From assembly GCF_003148845.1 (NCBI RefSeq), contig NZ_QGHA01000004.1, positions 372,001 to 436,000 of the forward strand: 64,000 nt of DNA, in the 5' to 3' direction. The notes beneath the pieces are model-generated. The model did not search any database. It was not told the DNA's origin and saw only the letters and a list, made by a program, of their open reading frames with translations. The first letter of the stretch is position 1. Each line of letters starts with the position of its first letter. Shown here piece after piece: positions 44,426-52,643 of the stretch. A program made the translations under genes and the position numbers. The stretch comes from Mucilaginibacter oryzae (GTDB lineage Bacteria > Bacteroidota > Bacteroidia > Sphingobacteriales > Sphingobacteriaceae).

Positions 44426-45816
44426 AGCAACACCACATTCTCCACGTGTTGGGTATGCGGGAACATATCTACAGGTTGTATTTTTACCGTTTCGTATTTT
44501 TCCTTGAGTACCAGCAAGTCGCGGGCCTGGGTAGCGGCGTTGCAGCTTACATAAACAATTTTAGGGGCTTCAATTTCCATTAGCCGGGTCACAACATCCG
44601 GGTGCATGCCTGCGCGCGGCGGATCGGTAATGATCACATCAGGTTTGCCGTGCTCTGCTACGAAATCACCTACCAGTACATCTTTCATGTCGCCGGCGTA
44701 AAATTTGGTATTGGTGATATTGTTGATGGCCGAGTTTACTTTGGCATCTTCAATAGCGGTTGGTACATACTCAACACCAACAACCTCGCGTACATGACCG
44801 GCCACAAAGTTGGCTATGGTACCCGCTCCGGTGTAAAGGTCATATACCAGTTCGTCGCCTTTAAAATCCGCGAACTCGCGGGTTATCTCGTACAAGCGGA
44901 GCGCCTGCACCGAGTTGGTTTGATAGAACGATTTCGGACCGATGCGGAATTTGATCCCGTTCATCTCTTCGTGTATGTATTCGGGGCCCTTAAAGGCTAC
45001 AACTTCCTGGTCAAATATGGTATCGTTCTTTTTATGGTTTACGATGTAAAGCAGTGAGGTAATCTGAGGGAATTTGGCATTTATGTGGCTCATCAGCTTA
45101 TCAATCTCGTTTTGCGCTGCATAGGCAAAAACAACAATTACCATATTCTCGCCGGTTGATGAGGTGCGCACCACCAGGTTGCGAAGCATGCCTTGGTGGT
45201 TGCGCAGATCGTAATACGTATAACCGTTTTGTAAGGTAAAATCGCGGATCTCATTACGTAAGCTATTCGATGGTTCGGCCTGCAGGTAGCAGTGGTTTAC
45301 ATCCAATATTTTATCAAAGCGGCCCGGGATATGAAAGCCGAGTGCGTTCATGTTCAGCTCTCCGTCTTCCTTATTTTCGCCATCGTAAAGCCAGCGTTTG
45401 TTGGAGAAGGTGAACTCCAATTTGTTGCGATAGTACCTGTCGGCCGACGATGGTACGATAGGCATCATGCCATCTACATTGATCTTGGCCAGGCGACTTA
45501 ACGCGTCGGAAACAGATTTTTGTTTGAATTTGAGTTGGGCCTCATACGTCATATGCTGCCATTTGCAGCCGCCGCAGGTGCCGAAGTGTTCGCAGAAAGC
45601 CTGCGTACGGTATTCGGAAGGGGTTTTCAGTTCCGTTATTTTGCCTTCGCCAAAGTTTTTTTTGCTGCGGTATACCTGTATATCGGCCACATCGCCGGGA
45701 ACGGCTTTATCAACAAAAAGTACAAAATCGTCGGCTTTGCCTACACCTTTGCCTTCTTCGGCAATATCAATGATCTGTACGTTCTCAAAAAACTTGGGTT
45801 TATTCGCTTTACTCAT
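44410..45816 (-). CDS. rlmD: 23S rRNA (uracil-1939-C5)-methyltransferase RlmD-type
   Basis: The 468-residue enzyme of the RumA/TrmA family starts with a TRAM domain (VQIDIAEEGKGVGKADDFV), then a 4Fe-4S Cys cluster (FCEHFGTCGGCKWQHMTYEA). The SAM-binding Rossmann part has YDLYTGAGTIANFVA and VVGVEYVPTAIEDAK, followed by ITDPPRAGMHPDV and the catalytic Cys in VYVSCNAATQARDL. Assignment to RlmD rather than another RumA paralogue is by general similarity. The upstream side is a purine-rich repeat. Confidence 0.9.
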   Translation of the reverse strand: MSKANKPKFFENVQIIDIAEEGKGVGKADDFVLFVDKAVPGDVADIQVYRSKKNFGEGKITELKTPSEYRTQAFCEHFGTCGGCKWQHMTYEAQLKFKQKSVSDALSRLAKINVDGMMPIVPSSADRYYRNKLEFTFSNKRWLYDGENKEDGELNMNALGFHIPGRFDKILDVNHCYLQAEPSNSLRNEIRDFTLQNGYTYYDLRNHQGMLRNLVVRTSSTGENMVIVVFAYAAQNEIDKLMSHINAKFPQITSLLYIVNHKKNDTIFDQEVVAFKGPEYIHEEMNGIKFRIGPKSFYQTNSVQALRLYEITREFADFKGDELVYDLYTGAGTIANFVAGHVREVVGVEYVPTAIEDAKVNSAINNITNTKFYAGDMKDVLVGDFVAEHGKPDVIITDPPRAGMHPDVVTRLMEIEAPKIVYVSCNAATQARDLLVLKEKYETVKIQPVDMFPHTQHVENVVLLTLRD

Positions 45817-45850
45817 CAGGCTGCAAAGTTAACCCTATTTATTTAATCCT

Positions 45851-45984
45851 GAAAATGGAGGAGGAGGTGAAAGGGAAAAGGTGAAAGGGAAAAGGTTAAG
45901 AAAGGTTAAGAAAGGTTAAAGGCGAAAGGATAAAGGTGAAAGGTCAAAAGCAAAAGGGGAAAAGAGAAAGTTGAAAAGAAAGAT
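45851..45984 (+). repeat. Purine-rich tandem repeat of the GAAAGG word
   Basis: About 130 bases are almost entirely A and G on the plus strand, made of AAAGGTGAAAGG, AAAGGTTAAG (twice), AAAGGCGAAAGG and similar units of about 7 bases. The same words occur at 24705-24728 and 55128-55258. Confidence 0.7.
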
Positions 45985-46097
45985 ATTGCCTGCCTAAGAA
46001 ATCTGCGCGGTGGCCCGACAGAAAAGCGGGCCGGGCGTATGGCCTCGTGGGCTGAAGCTTTTTTCTGTCTTGGGTTTTTGGTTACTTTTGGGCCAAG

Positions 46098-47840
46098 TGG
46101 CTGTTGCACAATCAGGTGTTTTTTATAGATAGAACTCCTTTTCTATTAGAAAAGAGCAACTGATAGTATGTGAAGATGGTATTGTTTGTTTAGCTGATAT
46201 CGGCTAAACCAAAGCATAATGTCTTGTTTTAATCGTTTTTTAAGAGTTTGGATGTTATCCTGAATTAATCGGGGTTTATGTTTTAACATCTTCTTGAGAT
46301 TATAAGCGACAGCAGACATCGTTAAACATTTATTAGCTGCTTGCAATCCTTTTGTATTCACCCGTTTTATTCCATTATAATTAACTAATGTTCCGATGAC
46401 CGGCTCAACCGTGCTTTGGCGAAGTTTTTTTAACGCACAGGCTTTCCTGGTTTGTAACCGGACATGCATCCGGTCGTAATAAGGTTTGTCTATCGTTTCG
46501 CGGATCAAAGTTCGTTTTTCAGCATAGGCTGAACAATCCGGTTGCAGGGTACATCCATCGCAAGCCTTTCGGATTACTGTATAATCCTTCATCCAATAAC
46601 CACCTGTTAAGTATACGCCATTGTACTTTAACTGTACCCCTTTTTCACATTGGTAATAATCCCCTTCAGGATGATAGGTAAACCCCTCCCGCTGGTAGTT
46701 GAACTGTGTTCGGTTTGGAATATAACCGGTTATTTTTTGCGTTTCTAAAGCCTTCAGGGCATCTCCGCTGCTATAGCCCGTATCTGCTATGATCTCCTGT
46801 AAGGCTAAGCCGTTTTCATTAAGGTTGCCTTTTACATGCCGCAATACAGCTGCCAGGCATTGACTATCGTGCTTTTCAGCAGTGAAAACCTGTACGTGGG
46901 TAATTACGTGGGTGGCTGTATCTACACATACCTGCCCAAGGTAGTTCAGAGCTGTAGCTTTGCCTGGTTTTACCGAGATCTTAGCATCGGGATCATGAGG
47001 ATTATAGTGGGTTTTGTTCGAGGGATTTATCTTTGGCTTTAAGCCTTTGTCGATCAGTTCGTTTCGGGTAGCGATGCTTAGAGGAGAAGGCGATATATCT
47101 ATACCGGTTCTTTCTGTTGCCCCTTCACCGGAAACCACCTGGGTAAAATGTTTTTTAGGGTTTACTTTTTTGATTGGCTCCCGGTCTCTGTCCTCAACTC
47201 TGATCCCTTTTCCGTTGCCATTATCGTTAGTACTATCATCTTCCTCGTTTGAGGCTAATTCCCTACTATAGGTTTCAGCTTCAGCCATGATCTCTTTTTC
47301 AACCATGCTGTCAAGAGATGCATTTGCCTTAATAAAGAAACCATCTACTGCCTGGCGTCTTCCCGAGATCATCCCCATATCCACACATTGTTTTAATACC
47401 TGCTTAAATAAATCTGTAAATATATCCTGGCTGTAAAGCTGCCTGGTCCTGCTTAGGGTACTGTGCCATGGTAGTTCTTCATCTATATCATAACCAATAA
47501 AGTAACGGATATCCATACGCATAGCCGAAACGCCGATAATACGTCTGTCGCTGTTCAGGTTCTCCAGGTAGCCCACGATCATCAACTTCATGAATACAAC
47601 CGGATCAATGCTTTTTGGCCCCACAGAGCCGTAGTATTTAGCTGTAGCTTTGTATAGAAAGTTCAGGTCGAGCAAATCATTCAGCCGCCTGTAAATATTA
47701 TCTAAGGGAACACTATTGGATAATTGATAGGTAATAAATAGCTTCTCCTGGCGCAGTTTCTTTCCTTGCATGCCTTAAAATACTAAAAATCAAATAGATA
47801 ATAAAATATATCTTAAAACAACGTAATTGTGCAACAGCCA
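46098..47840 (-). mobile_element. IS1182-family insertion sequence, complete
   Basis: The element is 1743 bp long with perfect 15-bp terminal inverted repeats: TGGCTGTTGCACAAT at 46098-46112 and its complement at 47826-47840. It carries one intact transposase gene. CCAAG is found on both sides (46093-46097 and 47842-47846), with one unexplained C at 47841, so the target duplication is probably 5 bases. Confidence 0.9.
46146..47771 (-). CDS. IS1182-family transposase
   Basis: The 541-residue protein has the N-terminal IS1182 domain (VPLDNIYRRLNDLLDLNFLY, DPVVFMKLMIVGYLENLNSD, MRMDIRYFIGYDIDEELPWH, STLSRTRQLY). DDE-type catalytic regions are near AVDGFFIKANASLDSM, IIADTGYSSGDAL and QSTVEPVIGTLVNYNG, with a Cys-rich insert (KACDGCTLQPDCSAYAEK). 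The frame is intact, so the element may still be mobile. The ends lie 48 and 55 bases outside the gene. Confidence 0.95.
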   Translation of the reverse strand: MQGKKLRQEKLFITYQLSNSVPLDNIYRRLNDLLDLNFLYKATAKYYGSVGPKSIDPVVFMKLMIVGYLENLNSDRRIIGVSAMRMDIRYFIGYDIDEELPWHSTLSRTRQLYSQDIFTDLFKQVLKQCVDMGMISGRRQAVDGFFIKANASLDSMVEKEIMAEAETYSRELASNEEDDSTNDNGNGKGIRVEDRDREPIKKVNPKKHFTQVVSGEGATERTGIDISPSPLSIATRNELIDKGLKPKINPSNKTHYNPHDPDAKISVKPGKATALNYLGQVCVDTATHVITHVQVFTAEKHDSQCLAAVLRHVKGNLNENGLALQEIIADTGYSSGDALKALETQKITGYIPNRTQFNYQREGFTYHPEGDYYQCEKGVQLKYNGVYLTGGYWMKDYTVIRKACDGCTLQPDCSAYAEKRTLIRETIDKPYYDRMHVRLQTRKACALKKLRQSTVEPVIGTLVNYNGIKRVNTKGLQAANKCLTMSAVAYNLKKMLKHKPRLIQDNIQTLKKRLKQDIMLWFSRYQLNKQYHLHILSVALF

Positions 47841-47956
47841 CCCAAGCCAAAAGTAACAGCCCCCGCGGCAAATGAGCGGCCAATGTTCTTTACATTGAAC
47901 CAAAGTCTGTTATTTAATGAGAATAACGGATGCTGCATGCACAGCACCATTAGAAG

Positions 47957-48067
47957 TTAATCAAAGAAGCTCAGGAAATAGGCAATCGCATCCTCTTCAA
48001 CTTCGATATCTTCAATCTCAAATTGTTCATCTATCAATTCGGAAAAATCTGTCAGTTCGCGGCTCAT
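47957..48067 (-). CDS. Possible 36-residue acidic small protein
   Basis: An ATG at 48067 opens MSRELTDFSELIDEQFEIED, continuing IEVEEDAIAYFLSFFD and a TAA. It is very acidic, with a plausible amphipathic helix. It has no recognised family and lies between the IS and a divergent hypothetical gene. Only length, composition and the clean start support it. Confidence 0.45.
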   Translation of the reverse strand: MSRELTDFSELIDEQFEIEDIEVEEDAIAYFLSFFD

Positions 48068-48168
48068 GATAATTAAATTTGCTATGCTAACATAGTAAAT
48101 TTAAAACTAAAAACCACATTGGTATGGGGTTTTATTTTGGGGTTTAATCAATTTTTATTACGCTTATA

Positions 48169-48567
48169 ATGCATATGGATAGGGAGGATCTAATTTATAA
48201 TTGGGTAATGGCTGGTTTACGGCAGTCGCCCCGTCGTTTTGCCGAAATGTTTTATTTTGATAAGCGGGACAACCAGTTTTTTTCTATCCTGATAACCGAT
48301 TACTTTTTATTTGAGGATGATTTTTCTATAGCATCGAATGCCCAAAGCAGTTATTCAGAGGATACTTTAATCTTGCTTGCAGAAAAGATGAGTAGAATTG
48401 CCCAAAATGATATCAGCATAATCGAAATACCTCGGCTTGGCGAAGGCTTAGACGATTACGAGCAAAAAGCCGAATCATTCCTAAACCTCAATGCCATTAG
48501 TATTGAAAAAGCCACATTATGGGATATAGAGGATTCGGGAACGATCAATATTAAAATAACTGATTAA
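48169..48567 (+). CDS. Hypothetical protein
   Basis: The 132-residue soluble acidic protein (two ATGs at 48169 and 48175) has EDLIYNWVMAGLRQSPRRFA, MFYFDKRDNQFFSILITDYF and a C-terminal WDIEDSGTINIKITD. I recognise no family. It overlaps the end of the convergent tetR-type gene by 4 bases. Confidence 0.65.
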   Translation: MHMDREDLIYNWVMAGLRQSPRRFAEMFYFDKRDNQFFSILITDYFLFEDDFSIASNAQSSYSEDTLILLAEKMSRIAQNDISIIEIPRLGEGLDDYEQKAESFLNLNAISIEKATLWDIEDSGTINIKITD

Positions 48568-49148
48568 ACCGAAATAGCCGCCTTCACCAAATAAGGCAAA
48601 ATCTCTTTCTGAAAAGAAACAAAATTCTTTCTTACATCCGAATCGCTCACCGAAGTAAATGCGAAGCTGAACACAATGCTCTTGCTGCACTTGATCAAAA
48701 AGCGTAAACGTTGCTGATAGGTTTCGTGCTTACGGATGCCTGGCAACTGGATAAAGGAAGCCATCAACAACTCTTCCAGTTCGTTGGAAAGGTTCTTCAA
48801 AAAGTCCTGTGAATTGGCCGATTCGCGGATAAAATCCCAGCCGATAAATTCGTTGCAGATGGTGTAGGAGAGGCGGCAGGTTTTCATGATGAGGTTATTA
48901 AGATAAGCCTCTTCATCAATATCAGGGGTATTACTTTCAACCAGGTCGTCAACGCTGGCCTTGATGTAGTCCATTAGCAATACATGCAGTACGGCCTCTT
49001 TGCTGTCGAAATATTTATAAATGGTAGCCTTGGCAATTTTGGCTTTTTTGGCAATTTCGTTAACGCTGGTTTTATGGTACCCGAATTTACGGAAAAGCTC
49101 CTGCGCCGCTCTTTTAATACTATCTTTAATTTTATCGGCTTCCATCAA
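48564..49148 (-). CDS. TetR/AcrR-family transcriptional regulator
   Basis: The 194-residue protein has the TetR N-terminal HTH: IKRAAQELFRKFGYHKTSV, NEIAKKAKIAKATIYKYFDSKEAVLHVL. The helical ligand domain is divergent, so the effector cannot be predicted. It is directly downstream of a lipoprotein gene and pheS on the same strand with no gap, so it may be transcribed with them. No efflux or enzyme target gene adjoins. Confidence 0.93.
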   Translation of the reverse strand: MMEADKIKDSIKRAAQELFRKFGYHKTSVNEIAKKAKIAKATIYKYFDSKEAVLHVLLMDYIKASVDDLVESNTPDIDEEAYLNNLIMKTCRLSYTICNEFIGWDFIRESANSQDFLKNLSNELEELLMASFIQLPGIRKHETYQQRLRFLIKCSKSIVFSFAFTSVSDSDVRKNFVSFQKEILPYLVKAAISV

Positions 49149-49562
49149 TTAATTACTCACTTGAATTTCAAACTGGGTAACAGATACCCTATATGATCTT
49201 AAAGCCTTTGTCGCCGGCGCTTTAACCGGGGTGCCATCCTCCAAACTGAATTTCGAACCGCTGCACTGGTCGGTGACTGTAAAGCCGGTACCATCAGGCG
49301 TACATGCACATTTTTTTTCAGGCTGGTAGCTGCTGCACCTGTCGTACGCGGCATAAGTACCGTTTATTTTACGGTAGATGATCAGTCCGGCTACACCGTA
49401 GCCGTTAATTACCACCGTACCGCCGGCTACGTTTAGCGGCGATAACGCAGGTGTACCTAAAGCGGCCTGATAATTTACCGGTATGCTCGGTACATTATCA
49501 GTTGCCTTTCCGCACGAAAAGCAACTGATAGCTACCAGTAATATGATGGTGAGTTGCCTCAT
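49149..49562 (-). CDS. Lipoprotein with a degenerate Rieske-like domain
   Basis: The 137-residue protein starts with a lipoprotein signal (RQLTIILLVAISCFSCGK). The C-terminal half has YDRCSSYQPEKKCACTP and TDQCSGSKFSLEDGTPVKAPATKAL, which follows a Rieske domain's CxH...CPCHGSxFxxxxGxxxxGPA. The two His ligands are replaced, so a normal 2Fe-2S Rieske cluster is unlikely. It overlaps the pheS stop by 4 bases (ATGA) and abuts the TetR gene. Confidence 0.72.
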   Translation of the reverse strand: MRQLTIILLVAISCFSCGKATDNVPSIPVNYQAALGTPALSPLNVAGGTVVINGYGVAGLIIYRKINGTYAAYDRCSSYQPEKKCACTPDGTGFTVTDQCSGSKFSLEDGTPVKAPATKALRSYRVSVTQFEIQVSN

Positions 49563-50593
49563 AACATTTCAGTTTGGAACTGTTTCAGGAAGCGTACATC
49601 ATTTTCGGAGAACAGGCGCAGATCGCGGATCACGTACTTAAGGTTGGCGATACGCTCCATACCCATACCAAAGGCAAAGCCTGTATATTTTTTACTGTCA
49701 ATACCGCAGTTTTCCAATACGTTAGGATCTACCATGCCGCAGCCTAAAATCTCTACCCAACCGGTGTGTTTACACATATTACAGCCCGAGCCGCCGCAAA
49801 TGGTACATGAAATGTCCATCTCGGCCGATGGTTCTGTAAAAGGGAAGTACGAGGGGCGGAACCTCACCTTGGTGCCTTCGCCGTAAAGCTCCTGCACAAA
49901 GTGGTAAAGCGTTTGTTTCAGATCGGAAAATGATACGTTCTCATCAACATATAAACCCTCCACCTGGTGAAAGAAGCAGTGGGCGCGCGCCGAAATAGCC
50001 TCGTTACGGTAAACCCTGCCCGGCATAATAGCGCGGAACGGTGGTTTACCGGCTTCCATCATCCTTACCTGTACCGATGAGGTGTGGGTACGCAGGGCGA
50101 TATCATCCTTACCGTTGTTCTTTTTAATAAAGAAGGTATCCTGCATATCGCGGGCCGGGTGCTCATCCGGGAAGTTCAGGGCCGAAAAGTTGTGCCAGTC
50201 ATCCTCAATTTCCGGACCTTCGGCAACAACGAAACCTAAACGTTTAAAAATATCAATGATCTCGTTCCTGACCAATGACAGCGGGTGACGTGAGCCAACC
50301 GCGAAACCATCGCCGGGCAAGGTAAGATCAAGATCATTGCCTTTGCTTTGCGTAGCAGAACCTATATTTTCCTTCAGTTCGTTGTATTTAGCCTCGGCCA
50401 GTTGTTTAAACTCGTTCAGTACCTTACCAAAAGTGCGTTTCTCTTCAGTGCCAACGGTTTTAAACTGCTCAAAAAGGTCTTTGATAATACCCTTGGTGCC
50501 TAAAAATTTAATACGGAACGCTTCTAATTCATCGGCATTGGCCGGCGAAAAAGCATTGATCTCGGCGGTATATTGGTCTATCTGAGCTTGCAT
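49559..50593 (-). CDS. pheS: Phenylalanine-tRNA ligase alpha subunit
   Basis: The 344-residue class II synthetase subunit has an N-terminal coiled coil, motif 1 around GSRHPLSLVRNEIIDIFKRL, motif 2 around FRAIMPGRVYRNEAISARAH, HCFFHQVEGLYVD, FRPSYFPFTEPSAEMDISC, and motif 3 around YTGFAFGMGMERIANLKY. Its start overlaps the stop of a PIN-domain gene by one base. The beta subunit is not in this window. It is essential and probably read from the promoter of the upstream toxin-antitoxin pair, or from one inside it. Confidence 0.97.
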   Translation of the reverse strand: MQAQIDQYTAEINAFSPANADELEAFRIKFLGTKGIIKDLFEQFKTVGTEEKRTFGKVLNEFKQLAEAKYNELKENIGSATQSKGNDLDLTLPGDGFAVGSRHPLSLVRNEIIDIFKRLGFVVAEGPEIEDDWHNFSALNFPDEHPARDMQDTFFIKKNNGKDDIALRTHTSSVQVRMMEAGKPPFRAIMPGRVYRNEAISARAHCFFHQVEGLYVDENVSFSDLKQTLYHFVQELYGEGTKVRFRPSYFPFTEPSAEMDISCTICGGSGCNMCKHTGWVEILGCGMVDPNVLENCGIDSKKYTGFAFGMGMERIANLKYVIRDLRLFSENDVRFLKQFQTEML

Positions 50594-51009
50594 TATAATG
50601 TATTTAAAAATTGTTCGGCTGTTAAAACCGGTATTGTTGAGTTAGTATAGTCTTTTATATTTCGGGTGATGATGGCATCACAATGATGTTTTTGGGCGAT
50701 GTAGAATTGAATGGCATCTTCAAAGTCGGTAAAATCACTTGATAAAGCTGATTCTATTGCATCGAATTCGAACGATAAAACCTTGGCGGAATTAAACAGA
50801 TTCTTTAAATTTTCTTTGGCTTTGACTATTCCAACCTGTTTCCTCAGCACATAAATTGTATTTGCTATTACCAGAGAAGATGTTCGCAATTCAATATTAC
50901 CTTTTATACATTCAATTAACAGGACTTGTGTATGGAAGAAAAAAGGCTCCCTTTTCAAAAACATATCCAGTAAAACGTCACTATCCAGAAATAGTCGTTT
51001 ATAAGTCAT
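50593..51009 (-). CDS. PIN-domain ribonuclease-like toxin
   Basis: The 138-residue protein has the PIN acidic residues in LFLDSDVLLDMFLKREPFF, in DFTDFEDAIQFYIAQKHHCD and in AIITRNIKDYTN. The family cleaves RNA, usually as the toxin of VapBC-like pairs. Its ATG overlaps the end of the DUF6364 gene by 11 bases, the normal antitoxin-toxin arrangement. Downstream it runs into pheS. Confidence 0.88.
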   Translation of the reverse strand: MTYKRLFLDSDVLLDMFLKREPFFFHTQVLLIECIKGNIELRTSSLVIANTIYVLRKQVGIVKAKENLKNLFNSAKVLSFEFDAIESALSSDFTDFEDAIQFYIAQKHHCDAIITRNIKDYTNSTIPVLTAEQFLNTL

Positions 51010-51280
51010 ACTTCTCTTTGAAATATTCGTATTTCATATCGTCGTAGCTCATATTTGGATCGGGGTCTTTTGCTATACCTGTCAATTGCTTTATCCATTC
51101 AGGTATCTCCACGTTTTTATATTTCTCTTTTATTGGATCTTCTTTTTTTTCCTGTTCTGCAATTCCGTCAAAAAAGTCCTGCACCAATTTAGATACACTG
51201 GTATGTTGCCGCTTTGCATACTCTTTAACAAGAGACAGCGAATCTGCTTTAACATTCAGGGTTACTTTTGTACTTTCCAT
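50999..51280 (-). CDS. DUF6364-family protein, probable antitoxin
   Basis: The 93-residue protein opens ESTKVTLNVKADSLSLVKEY and AKRQHTSVSKLVQDFF, a ribbon-helix-helix-like DNA-binding segment. The acidic C-terminal tail would wrap the toxin. AAGCCTCC (complement) and a canonical promoter lie upstream. It overlaps the PIN gene. Confidence 0.85.
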   Translation of the reverse strand: MESTKVTLNVKADSLSLVKEYAKRQHTSVSKLVQDFFDGIAEQEKKEDPIKEKYKNVEIPEWIKQLTGIAKDPDPNMSYDDMKYEYFKEKYDL

Positions 51281-51301
51281 AAAAGGAGGCTTTATTACCT
51301 A

Positions 51302-51332
51302 CAAATATAAAAAACTGTGCGGCTTATTTCAA
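51302..51332 (-). promoter_or_regulatory. Promoter of the DUF6364-PIN-pheS unit
   Basis: On the minus strand TTG (51330-51332), 20 bases, then TATATTTG (51302-51309) match the Bacteroidota consensus exactly. The -33 box lies within the last codons of kbl. The leader would be about 17 bases. Confidence 0.75.
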
Positions 51333-52514
51333 TACCCCCAGCTCCTTACCCACCTTGGTAAACGCCGCGATGGCTTTATCCAGATGATGCTGATCATGTG
51401 CCGCTGAGATTTGTACCCTGATCCTTGCTTTACCTTGTGGTACTACCGGGTAGTAAAACCCGATCACATAAATGCCTTCATCCAGCATTTTAGCGGCAAA
51501 CTCCTGGGCCAGCTTGGCATCGTATAACATAACAGGGACTATCGGATGTACGCCTGGTTTAATATCAAAACCCGCTTCGGTCATTTTTTGGCGGAAGTAT
51601 TGGGTGTTACTTTCCAGTTTATCACGCAATTCGGTGGTTTCGCTTAGCATGTCCAGCACTGCGATAGAAGCGCCTGTAATAGCCGGGGCTAAAGTATTTG
51701 AGAACAAATACGGGCGCGAACGCTGGCGCAGCATATCAATGATTTCTTTACGGCCTGATGTAAAACCGCCCGATGCGCCACCCAAAGCTTTGCCCAAAGT
51801 ACCGGTAATGATATCAATACGGCCCATCACGTTGTGGTGTTCATGCGTACCGCGACCGCTTTTTCCCATAAAGCCCGAGCAGTGGCTCTCATCAATCATC
51901 ACCAGGGCATCGTATTTGTCGGCCAGATCACAAATTATATCTAACTGTGCAATGGTTCCGTCCATGCTGAAAGCGCCGTCTGTTACAATAATACGGTGGC
52001 GCAAGCCTTGTGTAGCCTGCAGTTTCTCTTCCAGGTCGGCCATGTTATCGTGTTTGTAGCGGTAGCGTTGCGCTTTGCAAAGGCGTACACCGTCAATGAT
52101 TGAGGCATGGTTCAGTTCGTCGCTGATGATGGCATCCTGATCATTGAATAATGGTTCAAACACGCCGCCGTTGGCATCAAATGCCGCGGCGTAAAGTATA
52201 GTATCTTCAGTGCCTAAAAATTCGGCAATCTTTTTCTCCAATTCCTTATGGATATCTTGTGTGCCGCAGATAAAACGTACAGACGATAAGCCGTATCCAT
52301 GCGTATCCATCGCATCTTTAGCAGCCTGGATCACTTTGGCATTGCCCGATAAGCCGAGGTAGTTGTTGGCGCAAAAGTTAATTACTTCGGCACCGCTTTG
52401 TACGGTAATATCGGCGCCCTGCGGCGATGTTATGATGCGTTCCTTTTTGTATAAACCGGCATTCTCAATGTCGGTAAGTTCCTGCTGTAAAACCGGCTGT
52501 AGGGTGTTGTACAT
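51324..52514 (-). CDS. kbl: Glycine C-acetyltransferase (2-amino-3-ketobutyrate CoA ligase)
   Basis: This is a PLP enzyme of the alpha-oxoamine synthase family, 396 residues from [17 protein letters not shown] (the frame opens at 52538). It works with threonine dehydrogenase to split threonine to glycine and acetyl-CoA. Motifs are [62 protein letters not shown] and the PLP lysine in [16 protein letters not shown]. It may be a serine palmitoyltransferase-like homologue, but the sequence fits Kbl better. No tdh gene is adjacent. Confidence 0.93.
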   Translation of the reverse strand: MYNTLQPVLQQELTDIENAGLYKKERIITSPQGADITVQSGAEVINFCANNYLGLSGNAKVIQAAKDAMDTHGYGLSSVRFICGTQDIHKELEKKIAEFLGTEDTILYAAAFDANGGVFEPLFNDQDAIISDELNHASIIDGVRLCKAQRYRYKHDNMADLEEKLQATQGLRHRIIVTDGAFSMDGTIAQLDIICDLADKYDALVMIDESHCSGFMGKSGRGTHEHHNVMGRIDIITGTLGKALGGASGGFTSGRKEIIDMLRQRSRPYLFSNTLAPAITGASIAVLDMLSETTELRDKLESNTQYFRQKMTEAGFDIKPGVHPIVPVMLYDAKLAQEFAAKMLDEGIYVIGFYYPVVPQGKARIRVQISAAHDQHHLDKAIAAFTKVGKELGVLK

Positions 52515-52643
52515 AGTATGCGTGTTTAAAGGGGGCAAAATTAAGCATTCGGCAGCATTTACCGAGGTTTATTAAACCTTAAATAATTATTAAGTGTGTA
52601 ATGAAACATTTTTAAGGTATAAAGCATTAAACACTTGAAAGAT

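Larger units (their letters stand above)
46081..47857. repeat. Interrupted intergenic hairpin repeat (target of the IS)
   Basis: GTTACTTTTGG (46081-46091) and CCAAAAGTAAC (47847-47857) are exact reverse complements. Removing the IS with one copy of CCAAG would restore an 11-bp stem with the loop GCCAAG. GC-rich flanks on both sides (including GGCCCG/CGGGCC at 46012-46032) look like the rest of a dispersed repeat. Confidence 0.7.

Noticed and set aside
45906..46109. Open frame of 67 codons (minus strand) reading PRQKKASAHEAIRPARFSVGP
   Set aside because: It runs across the left edge of the IS and through a GC-rich hairpin repeat. Its composition is repeat-like, so it is treated as part of the interrupted repeat and not as a gene.
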